DNA of 64,000 nucleotides from Thiothrix eikelboomii. Lineage in GTDB: Bacteria; Pseudomonadota; Gammaproteobacteria; Thiotrichales; Thiotrichaceae. Under the pieces are notes generated by a model that did not search any database, had not been told where the DNA came from, and worked only from the letters and a program-made list of their open reading frames with translations. This document shows positions 9,201-17,236 of the stretch, piece after piece. Positions within the stretch are counted from its first letter, which is position 1. Every line of letters starts with the position of its first letter. A program made the position numbers and the translations under genes. The stretch spans positions 1 through 64,000 of the forward strand of contig NZ_FUYB01000008.1 in NCBI RefSeq assembly GCF_900167255.1. Reading direction: 5' to 3'.

Positions 9201-9866
9201 ACGCACCCGATAACTGCGATTCGCGCTAGGTGCTGGCGCAGACACACGTTGTGGAGCTGCTTGGCGATTGGTCGCAGTACGACGCGGTTGTTGCTGTACC
9301 CTTACTTGGCGAGCTGTTTGTGGTGCGACTAAAGGCGCTGGAGCCTCTGCAAACACTTCAGGTTCAACTTGGACAGGTGCAGGTACGGGAGCAGGACGAT
9401 TAACTGTACCATTCACACGCGGCTCAGCCCGCACAGCAGCCTCACTTCCAGCTACGGTATTACCCGGCTGCATCAGCACAGGCGGATCGAGCATCACCGT
9501 ATATTCTTTTAGCAACTGCCCTTGAGGCCAACTGACCTCTAAGAGAAAATTAACAAAAGGCTCAGTAATCGGCTTATCTGAACTCACTAGAATAACTGGT
9601 TTTCCATTTTGTACACTGGTGGAAAAACGCAAGCTATCTAAAAAGGCAGGGCGCTCAATACCGACGCGATTGAAAACGCTAGCAGGTGCTAAGCGAACCT
9701 GTAACTGCTGGGCATCTTGCGCACCCGTCGCGAGTAGTTCGATCTTGGCACGCAGTGGCTGATTCAGGTTGGAGTTTGACTCGATATCGCCGAGACTCAA
9801 CGCACTCGATGCCGCAGGGTATGCCCCCGCGATCATCACGGCTATACTTAGAGCCTGTTTTTTCAC
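6291..9866 (-). CDS. fimV: FimV, peptidoglycan-binding polar hub / type IV pilus assembly protein
   Basis: This 1191-residue inner-membrane protein has the full FimV layout. It has a signal peptide (first about 23 residues), a conserved FimV N-terminal domain (LGDIESNSNLNQPLRAKIEL...SFVNFLLEVSWP-like pattern), and a LysM domain at about 217-275 (YRVRPGDTLFKVASQL). A coiled coil (about 355-410) and a Pro/Ala/Gln-rich linker precede a transmembrane helix at about 616-638. A long acidic cytoplasmic region with DLDFDLDDL-type repeats ends in the C-terminal TPR-like motif (LDLARAYLDMGDIEGARSTLEEV). In pseudomonads FimV marks the pole and promotes type IV pilus assembly and twitching. GTG start with AAGGGGAA 5 bases upstream. 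A second FimV-like gene lies at 58880-60532. Confidence 0.93.
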   Translation of the reverse strand: MKKQALSIAVMIAGAYPAASSALSLGDIESNSNLNQPLRAKIELLATGAQDAQQLQVRLAPASVFNRVGIERPAFLDSLRFSTSVQNGKPVILVSSDKPITEPFVNFLLEVSWPQGQLLKEYTVMLDPPVLMQPGNTVAGSEAAVRAEPRVNGTVNRPAPVPAPVQVEPEVFAEAPAPLVAPQTARQVRVQQQPRRTATNRQAAPQRVSAPAPSANRSYRVRPGDTLFKVASQLSQPGTNIDQMMMALYRANPQAFIDGNINGLKSGVTLKAPGSRSVQSVSRAEARRQVRQHYVDWKKIRATSVASGGDSVAPSQNRPASTQRPADDNARLEVLGSKDQAGANENAVAGAGKERLADLEKELSLARESLSSQQRENTELKSRVDELEAMLRKKNRLITLRDEQLAELQKSMNGVSPVAGQVQTPTPAATPTPVEAQLDPKPAESNPAVLPPTEPEANNNSPLLNAQTPPVNPDSIPAQADGSDIQNYLGNTNNTNEVVRTDPNQLVAGNGQPTNPPINQEALGAMTPAERAAAAAAALNGGLNPAHQPNPAQSLPELNPAPSALPEQPTPAAQSVEPQPLTPTPPAPEAQPTPAASPFVDGEQSDDLMSMLSSPLAWKIGAGALLSLLLLALLARFLGKRKSTPTRKPAIKEPFEDGEFEDGFPPGRPAGEINIPDLEGDLKTAEGGHPEDDDPFGVKMGNGHGGTLTGRPVSISPDPVYPPSPKPASPEDEDEVLMEANVYIAYGLHQQAESELKKALEKHPERLEYRHKLLENYFAANNREAFDEQAQLFANSRNADRQSKLWKDVMTWGSKISPDNPLYNANAPTSGVGKLATAGAAVGAAVAGAAGLAIHQKAEADELTDEVNGFNSITKANSSISLKDDLAAALSALDEDERGVGSKLDEDEFDFNLDDFEQELKDKSGLAADDYQGYVKAGRQDFNTAETGLLADDDLDFDLDDLVAAEVAEQKIAPKSGALDQDDFEALDNFDFDAPLDLDQTPVSEAKAPQQTVDDLDEMLDMDFDDLTQSVEPPQAAASTVDLDDANNVLDFDLDQLTMDEQPVSATGKAAAALSASKPVDNVTSLNLHLDKDTGIKKILPQDTFYMAPDAVSVNPDDDWLGDIDEALSFLDMPEEELDLHEAHISTKLDLARAYLDMGDIEGARSTLEEVMVEGNDNQRREAETLLHQTG

Positions 9867-10116
9867 TGCGATTCCCCTTTACTAGTGCAACGGTTGCATC
9901 TCTGTTCATCCCCTGAGTTTGAGTCAGCCCTTAGATTTAGAATTCTGGATGAATAGTGATTTATTGGTATTGTTAGCATTCAACTATATATCAGTGCTTT
10001 ACAGCAAGCAATCTTTCCCCAAAGCCAAGAATTCCCTCATCAGCGAGACAAGAGTTCTTTACTTAGCCTTATTGTTGCAGGATCGAATTAATTTGTGCTG
10101 AATTAACCGACGAGCT

Positions 10117-11139
10117 TCACTTCAATCTAGCTTGAGCTATTAATAACTCCGCAATCTGCACACTATTGAGTGCAGCCCCTTTACGGATATTATCAACCAC
10201 TAACCACACATGTAAGCCGTTTGCCTGAATTAAATCTTCACGGAGACGACCTACATAAACCGGATCATTATTGGCGGCCTCAACGACAGGCGTTGGATAG
10301 TCACCATTTTCATCCACCAGCTCTATTCCTTTAGCATTTTCTAATAGAGAACGAACTTGTGTCAGTGAGAGCTTGGTTTCAGTTTCAAGGTATACAGTTG
10401 CCGAACTACCAAAGAACACCGGAACTCGAATCACGGTCGGACTCAATGGCAAATCAGGCTCACTTAACACTTTACGTGTTTCCTTGAGTAAGCGTAACTC
10501 TTGCTCAGTATGACCTGTTTCTAGCAAATCATCGACTTGCGGTAACAGATTAAAAGCGATCTGTTTAGCAAAAACTTTTGATTCAACCGGGCGACCACTG
10601 AGTAGACTCGCGGTTTGTCCAGCTAATTCATCCACGGCTTGACGACCTGCACCTGACGCTGCTTCATAGACAACGACTTGGATGCGCGTCAGCTTAACGA
10701 TTTCTAAGAGGGGCTTTAAAGCTAAGGCCAGCTGAATGGTTGAACTACTCGGACTAGCGATCAGATTTCGATGCATATAAGCCGCTAAGGCTTCTGGATT
10801 GACCTCGGGAATCACTAAAGGGACATCCGCTTCATCCCGAAACTGTGCCGAATTATCAATGACAATGCAGCCTGCTTGAGTCGCAATGGGGACATATTCA
10901 GCCGCTAGCTCAGCATCGACTGCAAAAAAAGCCAGCTGTACTTTAGCAAAATCAAAAGTCGCTAAATCCTCAACATCAAGGGTTTTTCGACCTAGCTCGA
11001 CTTCTTTACCTAAGGAATTTTCACTGGCTAAAGCATAAACTTGGCCTAGGGGGAAATTGCGCTCAGCGAGTAGCGATAATAGGGTTTCACCAACTAAGCC
11101 CGTTGCACCGACGACTGCAATATCATAGCTTGGGGTCAT
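10117..11139 (-). CDS. usg: USG-1 protein: aspartate-semialdehyde dehydrogenase homologue lacking catalytic residues
   Basis: The 340-residue protein has the NAD(P)-binding motif GATGLVGETLL and the overall aspartate-semialdehyde dehydrogenase (Asd) fold. All three active-site positions differ from active enzymes. The nucleophilic Cys of NPNCSTIQ is Ser132 (SPSSSTIQ), the Gln of YQAVSGAG is Glu159, and the His of RVPVxxGHS is Ser245. Arg238 is kept. This matches the USG-1 paralogue that sits beside leuB/asd, fimV and truA in Pseudomonas and beside truA in E. coli. Function is unknown; Asd activity is unlikely. The real asd, normally between leuB and usg, is not in this window. Confidence 0.88.
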   Translation of the reverse strand: MTPSYDIAVVGATGLVGETLLSLLAERNFPLGQVYALASENSLGKEVELGRKTLDVEDLATFDFAKVQLAFFAVDAELAAEYVPIATQAGCIVIDNSAQFRDEADVPLVIPEVNPEALAAYMHRNLIASPSSSTIQLALALKPLLEIVKLTRIQVVVYEAASGAGRQAVDELAGQTASLLSGRPVESKVFAKQIAFNLLPQVDDLLETGHTEQELRLLKETRKVLSEPDLPLSPTVIRVPVFFGSSATVYLETETKLSLTQVRSLLENAKGIELVDENGDYPTPVVEAANNDPVYVGRLREDLIQANGLHVWLVVDNIRKGAALNSVQIAELLIAQARLK

Positions 11140-11150
11140 TTTCTTATCCT

Positions 11151-11198
11151 CAAAAAAAACGCCCCCAGCTCGCCGGTTGCAAGAACGAGACTGGGGGC
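11151..11198 (-). terminator. Intrinsic terminator after leuB
   Basis: GCCCCCAG (11161-11168) pairs with CTGGGGGC (11191-11198), extended by CTCG/CGAG with one bulge. On the minus strand the hairpin is followed by a run of eight Ts (11152-11159). It ends the leu operon before usg. Confidence 0.9.
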
Positions 11199-11236
11199 TT
11201 TACTGCAGTTACTTAGTATAGCGAAAAATTTACACT

Positions 11237-12316
11237 TTAGCTGCGTAAAGCTGCAACAATTGCTGCACCCATCGCTATAGTATCGACTTTTTCACAGCCT
11301 TCTGTGTAAATATCACCCGTGCGTTTACCTTGGGCGAGTACTTGTTTGACCGCCGCTTCAATCCGCGTCGCTAATTCGGGCTGATTTAAGCTATAACGCA
11401 ACATCATCGCCACTGATAAAATCGTTGCTAACGGATTAGCAATGCCTTTACCGGCGATATCTGGCGCTGAACCATGAATCGGTTCATACATCCCCACACC
11501 CGATTTATTCAAAGAGGCTGAAGGCAACATCCCAATCGAACCTGTCAACATGGCGGCAGCATCCGAGAGAATATCACCGAAAATATTGCCTGTGACCATC
11601 ACATCAAACTGCTTAGGCGCACGCACTAATTGCATCGCCGCATTATCGACATACAAGTGGCTTAGCTCAACTTCAGGATAATCTTTGCCGATACGAATCA
11701 TCACTTCACGCCATAATTCGGTCGTTTCGAGTACATTGGCTTTATCCACTGAGCACAGTTTTTTGCCGCGTTTCATTGCCGTATCAAAAGCCGTGCGACC
11801 AATGCGCTCAATTTCTGATTCAGTATAAACCATGGTATTAAAACCCCGCCGCTCGCCATTGGGCAAAGTTTCGATCCCGCGTGGTTGACCAAAATAAATA
11901 TCTCCGGTTAATTCACGCACAATCATAATATCTAAATTAGCGACTAACTCCGGCTTGAGCGAAGAAGCACTCGCTAATTCTTCATATAAAATCGCCGGAC
12001 GCAAATTCGCATATAAACCCAAATCAGCACGAATCGCTAATAAGCCACGCTCTGGGCGCAAAGGACGATCCAGCGTATCGTATTTTGGACCACCGACGGC
12101 CCCAAGCAGAATCGCATCCGCTGCTTTAGCGAGTGTCTGCGTACTCTTAGGATAGGGTTTACCCTCAGCATCATAGCCTGCCCCACCAATGTGCGCGTAC
12201 TCAGCTTCTATATTTAAGCTGCCCTCATCCACAAACACATTCAGCACTTTCATCGCTTCGGTAACGATCTCTGGCCCAATACCGTCACCGGGCAGAACAA
12301 GAATTTTCTTCGTCAT
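11237..12316 (-). CDS. leuB: 3-isopropylmalate dehydrogenase LeuB
   Basis: LeuB oxidises and decarboxylates 3-isopropylmalate to 2-oxoisocaproate with NAD, the third step of leucine synthesis. Recognised motifs are [10 protein letters not shown] at the N-terminus, the substrate-binding ERGLLAIR and [13 protein letters not shown], and the NAD/metal-binding [17 protein letters not shown] and [18 protein letters not shown]. Length (359 residues) is normal. The ATG at 12316 has AGAGG 6 bases upstream; a TTG six bases further up is less likely. It follows leuD by nine bases in the same operon. Confidence 0.97.
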   Translation of the reverse strand: MTKKILVLPGDGIGPEIVTEAMKVLNVFVDEGSLNIEAEYAHIGGAGYDAEGKPYPKSTQTLAKAADAILLGAVGGPKYDTLDRPLRPERGLLAIRADLGLYANLRPAILYEELASASSLKPELVANLDIMIVRELTGDIYFGQPRGIETLPNGERRGFNTMVYTESEIERIGRTAFDTAMKRGKKLCSVDKANVLETTELWREVMIRIGKDYPEVELSHLYVDNAAMQLVRAPKQFDVMVTGNIFGDILSDAAAMLTGSIGMLPSASLNKSGVGMYEPIHGSAPDIAGKGIANPLATILSVAMMLRYSLNQPELATRIEAAVKQVLAQGKRTGDIYTEGCEKVDTIAMGAAIVAALRS

Positions 12317-12325
12317 AGCCAACCT

Positions 12326-12964
12326 CTAATTAAACAACCACGGCGCCGATAGCTGGCGCTTGGCTTCATAAGCTTGAATATCAGGCGCATGTTGCAACGT
12401 GAGGCCAATATCATCCAAACCATTTAACAAACAGAATTTACGGAATTCATCTACCTCAAAGCTAAGCTTTTCACCGCTTGGCGTAATCACTTGTTGTGCA
12501 GCTAAATCAATCGTTAATTGATAGCCCGGCCTTGCCTCGACTTCTTTAAATAAACCCTCCACGATGGCAGCATCTAAATAAATGGGCAATAAGCCACTTT
12601 TGAAGCTGTTATTAAAGAAAATATCCGCAAAACTAGGCGCGATCACGGCACGAATTCCATAATCATCCAAGGCCCAAACGGCATGCTCACGTGAGGAGCC
12701 ACAGCCAAAATTTTCCCGCGCTAGCAGAATAGAGGCACCAGCATAACGCGGGAAATTCAATACAAAGTCTTGATTCACAGCCCGTTTACTATGATCCATC
12801 CCCGGCTCGCCCGGCTCGTTGTAGCGCCAATCATCAAAGAGCGTAGGGCCAAAACCAGTGCGCTTAATCGACTTCAAATACTGCTTAGGAATAATCGCAT
12901 CTGTATCCACATTGGCTCGATCCAAAGGTACGACTACGCCTTGATGGACAGTAAACTTTTCCAT
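12326..12964 (-). CDS. leuD: 3-isopropylmalate dehydratase small subunit LeuD
   Basis: LeuD is the swivelling small subunit that with LeuC isomerises 2- to 3-isopropylmalate. The 212-residue sequence shows the family landmarks: [15 protein letters not shown] near the N-terminus, [21 protein letters not shown] (substrate-binding loop) and [17 protein letters not shown]. It is translated between the small entericidin-like gene and leuB in the leuC-ecn-leuD-leuB operon. Confidence 0.97.
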   Translation of the reverse strand: MEKFTVHQGVVVPLDRANVDTDAIIPKQYLKSIKRTGFGPTLFDDWRYNEPGEPGMDHSKRAVNQDFVLNFPRYAGASILLARENFGCGSSREHAVWALDDYGIRAVIAPSFADIFFNNSFKSGLLPIYLDAAIVEGLFKEVEARPGYQLTIDLAAQQVITPSGEKLSFEVDEFRKFCLLNGLDDIGLTLQHAPDIQAYEAKRQLSAPWLFN

Positions 12965-12975
12965 GAATGACTCCC

Positions 12976-13122
12976 TTACATTTTTTTCTTGGTGTCTTTG
13001 GCTTCTTTCTCAATCGCCTTGCCTGCGGTGGCAACATCTTTACCCGCACCGGCAATCGTCTCGCAACCTGCCAAAGTGAATAAACAAGGAACTAATAACA
13101 GGATAGTGATAAGTTTTTTCAT
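12976..13122 (-). CDS. Entericidin A/B-family small lipoprotein between leuC and leuD
   Basis: This 48-residue frame is easily missed by length cut-offs. It begins [20 protein letters not shown], a lipoprotein signal with lipobox LAGC (Cys20), then [20 protein letters not shown] and a lysine-rich tail. The [11 protein letters not shown] pattern is the entericidin (EcnA/EcnB) signature. Entericidins are tiny membrane lipoproteins described as an antidote/toxin pair linked to stationary-phase lysis. AGGAGA lies 8 bases before the ATG. It sits inside the leu operon, 13 bases from leuC and 12 from leuD, an arrangement I recall from other proteobacteria. Its role there is unknown. Confidence 0.88.
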   Translation of the reverse strand: MKKLITILLLVPCLFTLAGCETIAGAGKDVATAGKAIEKEAKDTKKKM

Positions 13123-13134
13123 GGAAGCTCTCCT

Positions 13135-14538
13135 TTAGAATTGACGAACATCAACGAAATGCCCAGTAACTGCAGCGGCCGCTGCCATTGCCGGACTAAC
13201 CAAATGAGTACGACCACCTTGTCCTTGGCGACCTTCGAAATTGCGATTGGAGGTTGAAGCACAACGCTCACCCGGCTCTAAGCGGTCAGCATTCATCGCC
13301 AAACACATCGAACAACCCGGCTCGCGCCATTCAAAACCCGCCTCAAGAAAAATCTTATCCAAGCCTTCTTGCTCGGCTTGTTGCTTGACCAAACCGGAGC
13401 CGGGAACCACCATCGCTAATTTAATATTAGACGCCAGTTTGCGTCCTTTGGCTACCTCAGCTGCAGCACGTAAATCCTCAATCCGCGAATTGGTACACGA
13501 ACCAATAAAGACTTTATCCACCTGTACTTGATTGATCGGCGTATTTGCCTCCAAGCCCATATATTTAAGCGCCGCCCGAATGCTATTCGCTTTCACAGTA
13601 TCCGCTTCTTTAGTCGGATCAGGAATAAGGCCATCCACTGCCAAAACCATTTCTGGCGAAGTCCCCCAAGTTACTTGGGGCTGGATACTGGCGGCATCGA
13701 GATTCACTTCTAAATCAAACACAGCCTCTGCATCTGAATGTAACTCACGCCAAGCCTCAACGGCTGCTGCCCATTGCTCAGTTTTAGGGGCATAGGGACG
13801 ACCTTTGACATACTCAATCGTAGTATCATCCACTGCAATCATGCCTGCGCGTGCTCCGCCTTCAATCGCCATATTGCAGACCGTCATCCGCCCTTCCATG
13901 CTCAGATCACGAATCGCCTCACCCGCAAATTCAATTGCATAGCCTGTGCCACCGGCTGTACCAATCTCACCGATAATCGCAAGCACGATGTCTTTAGCGG
14001 TTACGCCTTTGCCCACCTTACCATTGACATTGACGCGCATATTTTTCATTTTCTTTTGGATCAAGCATTGGGTTGCCATCACGTGCTCAACCTCTGAAGT
14101 ACCAATGCCGTGGGCTAAAGCCCCAAAAGCACCGTGAGTAGAGGTATGTGAGTCACCGCAAACCACCGTCATCCCCGGTAAAGTCGCACCTTGCTCCGGC
14201 CCCATCACATGCACAATCCCTTGGCGCGGATCACCAATATTAAACTCGACCACCCCAAACTCACGGCAGTTATCATGTAGGGTTTCAACCTGCAAACGTG
14301 AAACGGGGTCAGTGATACCCTGATCTAAATCTTTGGTGGGGATATTATGATCGGGAACCGCCACCATTGAAGCAGTTCGCCACGGTTGACGCTGAGCGAT
14401 CTTCAAGCCTTCAAACGCTTGTGGCGAGGTGACTTCATGCACTAAATGGCGGTCGATATACAGCAAACAAGTACCGTCGGCCTCTTGCCTGACCACATGC
14501 GCATCCCAGACTTTATCATAGAGGGTTTTTCCGGCCAC
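13135..14538 (-). CDS. leuC: 3-isopropylmalate dehydratase large subunit LeuC
   Basis: LeuC carries the 4Fe-4S cluster of isopropylmalate isomerase. The sequence starts [15 protein letters not shown] and has the aconitase-family signatures [35 protein letters not shown] and [11 protein letters not shown]; the cluster cysteines are those in GSCTNS and GCSMC. Length (467 residues) is typical. Translation starts at GTG with AGGAGAT 5 bases upstream. It is the first gene of the leu operon and divergent from the LysR gene. Confidence 0.97.
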   Translation of the reverse strand: MAGKTLYDKVWDAHVVRQEADGTCLLYIDRHLVHEVTSPQAFEGLKIAQRQPWRTASMVAVPDHNIPTKDLDQGITDPVSRLQVETLHDNCREFGVVEFNIGDPRQGIVHVMGPEQGATLPGMTVVCGDSHTSTHGAFGALAHGIGTSEVEHVMATQCLIQKKMKNMRVNVNGKVGKGVTAKDIVLAIIGEIGTAGGTGYAIEFAGEAIRDLSMEGRMTVCNMAIEGGARAGMIAVDDTTIEYVKGRPYAPKTEQWAAAVEAWRELHSDAEAVFDLEVNLDAASIQPQVTWGTSPEMVLAVDGLIPDPTKEADTVKANSIRAALKYMGLEANTPINQVQVDKVFIGSCTNSRIEDLRAAAEVAKGRKLASNIKLAMVVPGSGLVKQQAEQEGLDKIFLEAGFEWREPGCSMCLAMNADRLEPGERCASTSNRNFEGRQGQGGRTHLVSPAMAAAAAVTGHFVDVRQF

Positions 14539-14586
14539 AGGGATCTCCTTGGAATGAGTGATGCAGTGCAGAATATCATCCGCTTA

Positions 14587-14635
14587 TGAATAAATAAAAT
14601 TCATATTTTTCATCTAATAGATTCTTGTTTAGAAT
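14587..14635. promoter_or_regulatory. Two LysR-type operator candidates in the leuC / LysR intergenic region
   Basis: Two inverted repeats lie in the 103-base divergent region. One is TGAAT-N7-ATTCA (14587-14603). The other is ATTCT-N5-AGAAT (14621-14635), which contains the T-N11-A core of LysR boxes. The second ends only 6 bases before the LysR ATG, a place suited to autorepression; the first faces leuC. That the neighbouring regulator binds here is an inference. Confidence 0.5.
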
Positions 14636-14641
14636 ACAAAC

Positions 14642-15508
14642 ATGGACTTACCTGCACTGATTGCCTTCCTCGAAGTCGCCCGCTACCAATCCTTCTCACT
14701 AGCAGCGGAGGCCTTATTTATGAGTCAACCCGCGATTAGCAAGCGGATTAGCGCTCTCGAACTGGAGCTTGGCACGACTTTATTTAATCGCATCAATCGC
14801 CAAGTGACTTTAACCGAAGCTGGGCGTGCCTTGTTACCGCGTGTACAAGCTTTACGCACTGAATTGGAGGATATTCGCCGCCTTGCTTCGAATCTCTCGG
14901 GCGATGTGCAGGGTAGACTGACGATGGGTACGAGTCATCATATCGGCCTGCATCGCCTGCCCCCTGCTTTAAGCGCCTTCAATCAGCGCTATCCGGCGGT
15001 ACAACTCGATTTGCGCTTTGTTGCTTCCGAACAGGCCTGCCAAGCGGTCGAGCGCGGTGAATTAGAATTAGCCATTGCGACCTTGCCAAATCAATTACCC
15101 GAACAACTGCAAGCCCAAGTGATTTGGATCGATCAGCTGCATATTGTCACCAGCCCCAACCAGCCCTTAAGCCGTTTGGGGCGCATTGCCTTAGAAGCCT
15201 TAGTTCAACACCGCTGCGTTTTACCCAGCAAAGACACTTACACCTATCAGATTATTAGCCAAGCGTTGGGCAAGTTGGAAAATCAGCTCGCCGTTTATGT
15301 GAGTACCAATTATTTGGAAACCCTGAAAATGCTCGTCAGCGCAGGCTTTGGCTGGTCGCTGCTACCGGATACTTTATTGGATGAAAAACTGACGATCGTC
15401 GACACACCTTTACAATTACAGCGAGAACTGGGAGTGATTACCCATCGCAAGCGCACGCTCTCGAATGCAGCACGGGGGATGTTGGGGATTTTAGAAGAGC
15501 TTAGTTAA
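14642..15508 (+). CDS. LysR-family transcriptional regulator divergent from leuC
   Basis: The 288-residue protein has the LysR N-terminal winged helix-turn-helix (ALIAFLEVARYQSFSLAAEALFMSQPAISKRI, about 6-40), the linker helix, and a periplasmic-binding-like effector domain (about 90-285). It is divergent from leuC, the classic arrangement for a regulator of the adjacent operon, and a LysR gene in this position is known in pseudomonads. No Shine-Dalgarno is visible before the ATG. A leucine precursor such as isopropylmalate could be the effector, by analogy with LeuO-like or IlvY-type regulators; this is inference. Confidence 0.9.
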   Translation: MDLPALIAFLEVARYQSFSLAAEALFMSQPAISKRISALELELGTTLFNRINRQVTLTEAGRALLPRVQALRTELEDIRRLASNLSGDVQGRLTMGTSHHIGLHRLPPALSAFNQRYPAVQLDLRFVASEQACQAVERGELELAIATLPNQLPEQLQAQVIWIDQLHIVTSPNQPLSRLGRIALEALVQHRCVLPSKDTYTYQIISQALGKLENQLAVYVSTNYLETLKMLVSAGFGWSLLPDTLLDEKLTIVDTPLQLQRELGVITHRKRTLSNAARGMLGILEELS

Positions 15509-16104
15509 TCGAAAATTACATCCTCATACAATTCAAGCATCGACACCGTTAAGCCAATACTAGCAAACTCAACCAAACATTCTGCACCTTCAAAGCTGAA
15601 TAACTCCCAACGCTGATGCTGATTCAAACGGAAGATTTCCACTAAAAACTCCGTGGGATCAATCAGCACATATTCACGCAAGCTACTGAGTAAACGGTAG
15701 ACATCAAACTTACCGCCTTTGTCATAATCTTTGGTGCTAGGTGATAGCACTTCAACGATCAAAACAGGCGCTTGCTTCATCGTATCGCGGCTTTGATCAG
15801 CGGGATCACAAGTCACCAGCACATCGGGGTAAAAATAAGCTTTATCTTTCGCGTCCACTTTCACACGCATATCGGAAGCATATAAACCACAACCCTTACC
15901 GCGTAGATGAGTTTTGAAAGCATAATGCACATTGCCAGTGACTTTGACATGCGCATCGCTTGCGCCTGCCATATTAGTGATGGGATTCCAATGGAGGAGG
16001 TAGACCCAGCCGTTGAGGTATTCGTGCTTATCGCTGGAGCTGGCTTCAGCAGCGAGATAATCAGCTTCACAGATCAGCGGAGTGTGGGCAAGATTGGAAT
16101 ACAT
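15505..16104 (-). CDS. Uma2-family (DUF820) endonuclease-fold protein
   Basis: The 199-residue product has the Uma2 pattern. An N-terminal AEASSSDKHEYLNGWVY motif is followed by the PD-(D/E)xK-like core YPDVLVTCDP, VLIVEVLSPST and KDYDKGGKFDVYRLL, and then REYVLIDP. The fold suggests nuclease activity, but Uma2 proteins are uncharacterised and are most abundant in cyanobacteria and filamentous bacteria. I start at ATG 16104 because it gives the normal N-terminus; the frame stays open further upstream. It overlaps the LysR stop by four bases tail to tail and lies 28 bases downstream of the TIR gene. Confidence 0.8.
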   Translation of the reverse strand: MYSNLAHTPLICEADYLAAEASSSDKHEYLNGWVYLLHWNPITNMAGASDAHVKVTGNVHYAFKTHLRGKGCGLYASDMRVKVDAKDKAYFYPDVLVTCDPADQSRDTMKQAPVLIVEVLSPSTKDYDKGGKFDVYRLLSSLREYVLIDPTEFLVEIFRLNQHQRWELFSFEGAECLVEFASIGLTVSMLELYEDVIFD

Positions 16105-16132
16105 ACATGAACCTACAATCAGTTTTATCCAG

Positions 16133-16555
16133 TTAGTATACCGCAGATGCAGCTCGCAGGGGGTCTCCCCCTGCACCGCCACGCAACACGCGGTCAGAAC
16201 TTGCAGGCCAATTACAGTGCACACAAAAATCTAAAGCCTGCAAATGCCGCAGCCAAAGGGGCGAACGAACCTTTTCTGCAAACACCGGAATCACTGGCAA
16301 ACCAAGTTCCTCAGCCATACTGATTTCATTGTGCACCCATTTCGACGTTCGGACTTTCTCGGACACAATCAGCACCACCGCAGCACTGGTTTCTAGCTCA
16401 GACTCCAGCTTGCTATACCACTTATCCCCCGGCTTTAAGCCAATCACATCCCGAAAAACTTCAAAACCAGCCACTTGCAATTGCTGTTGAGCTTCAGCGG
16501 CAAGGTTCTCGCCGTGGCTTTGATCGCGAGCATAACTGATGAAAATTTTTGGCAT
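16133..16555 (-). CDS. TIR-domain protein
   Basis: The 140-residue protein is essentially one TIR domain. MPKIFISYARDQ is the first strand, FEVFRDVIGLKPGDKW the BB-loop region, and AAVVLIVSEKVRTSKWVHNEI holds the conserved W73-x3-E77, with Glu77 at the position of the catalytic Glu of TIR NAD hydrolases. Bacterial TIR proteins act in NAD depletion, signalling or host interference. There is no sensor domain in the same chain. The last about 25 residues (DRVLRGGAGGDPLRAA) are coded by a GC-rich hairpin-bearing stretch and may be an out-of-family extension. It is followed closely by the Uma2 gene on the same strand. Confidence 0.8.
   Translation of the reverse strand: MPKIFISYARDQSHGENLAAEAQQQLQVAGFEVFRDVIGLKPGDKWYSKLESELETSAAVVLIVSEKVRTSKWVHNEISMAEELGLPVIPVFAEKVRSPLWLRHLQALDFCVHCNWPASSDRVLRGGAGGDPLRAASAVY
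16156..16174. repeat. GC-rich perfect hairpin at the end of the TIR gene
   Basis: GCAGGGGG/CCCCCTGC with a 3-base loop lies inside the last codons of the TIR frame. It could be a REP-like dispersed element or a transcription stop placed before Uma2; copies elsewhere cannot be checked here. Confidence 0.5.
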
Positions 16556-16585
16556 GGCAGCAAACTTAAGACTAAGGTTGGGATT

Positions 16586-16609
16586 GCGGTATTAATAGCG
16601 GTATTAATA
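16586..16609. repeat. Two tandem copies of a 12-bp repeat between TIR and cystatin-like genes
   Basis: GCGGTATTAATA occurs twice head to tail, followed by GCAGATTTAATA as a degenerate third copy. The unit includes the palindrome TATTAATA. It lies in the divergent intergenic region and may be an operator or a slippage product. Confidence 0.6.
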
Positions 16610-16702
16610 GCAGATTTAATACTCAGCGCAAAGACACCGCTAGCGATTGACAAGTGTACAAAGAATCAGCATAGATACACCTTTTTACACTGAGAACCCC
16701 CA

Positions 16703-17080
16703 ATGAAATCGATCACCCTTCCCCTATTCTTAGCCCTGAGCGGCCTGCTCAGTGCTTGCAATACTCATCCCAGCCTACCTACTCCACCACCAAACACCCC
16801 CCCTGCCCCGATGCCTCAAGCTCACATCGTGGGTGGCTATACAGCAGTGGATGTCAATGATCTTGAAGTACAAAATGCCGCACAATTTGCCGTGCAAGCT
16901 TTAGGCGGTTTATTGAATCGGGTGACCAAAGCGGAACGCCAAGTGGTGGCAGGTATGAATTATCGCCTGCAATTAGACCTCCAAAATGGAGCAGGTTATG
17001 AAGTTGTGGTTTATGTTGACTTGCAACAGCAAAAACAGCTGATTTCTTCACGTCCACTGAAAACAAACTCCCGCAGCTAA
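16703..17080 (+). CDS. Cystatin-like lipoprotein
   Basis: The 125-residue product has a lipoprotein signal with lipobox LSAC (Cys19) and a Pro-rich spacer (22-38). A single domain with the cystatin layout follows: the N-terminal GG (44-45), a helix (NAAQFAVQALGGLLNR) and then the QVVAG hairpin (80-84). QVVAG is the classic papain-inhibiting loop of eukaryotic cystatins and is exactly conserved here. A second loop with a PW pair is not evident, with only SRPL near the end. The protein would be membrane-anchored in the periplasm or surface-exposed. Inhibition of cysteine proteases is plausible but unproven. Confidence 0.75.
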   Translation: MKSITLPLFLALSGLLSACNTHPSLPTPPPNTPPAPMPQAHIVGGYTAVDVNDLEVQNAAQFAVQALGGLLNRVTKAERQVVAGMNYRLQLDLQNGAGYEVVVYVDLQQQKQLISSRPLKTNSRS

Positions 17081-17236
17081 GCCATAAAGAAAAACTGGCA
17101 GCTCCGATTAATTCAGCCAAGCTATCTCTATTGCCCACAAGGTCTACCCCTTTTGGATTCCTTACAATTTAGATTAGAAATCAGTAAGGTGACTCGTGTT
17201 AAAACTTTATTTAACAACACGGAGAGGAGCAAACTG

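Noticed and set aside
9919-10101. 60-codon plus-strand ORF between fimV and usg
   Set aside because: No ribosome site, no recognisable pattern and an AT-rich intergenic composition; it is most likely chance.
16647-16677. TTGACA / TAGATA promoter for the cystatin-like gene
   Set aside because: The spacer of 19 bases is too long for a confident sigma70 call.
15505-17080. Anti-phage defence island
   Set aside because: Only TIR and Uma2 are suggestive; no sensor, CRISPR, restriction or phage genes surround them, so I keep it as a weak hypothesis only.
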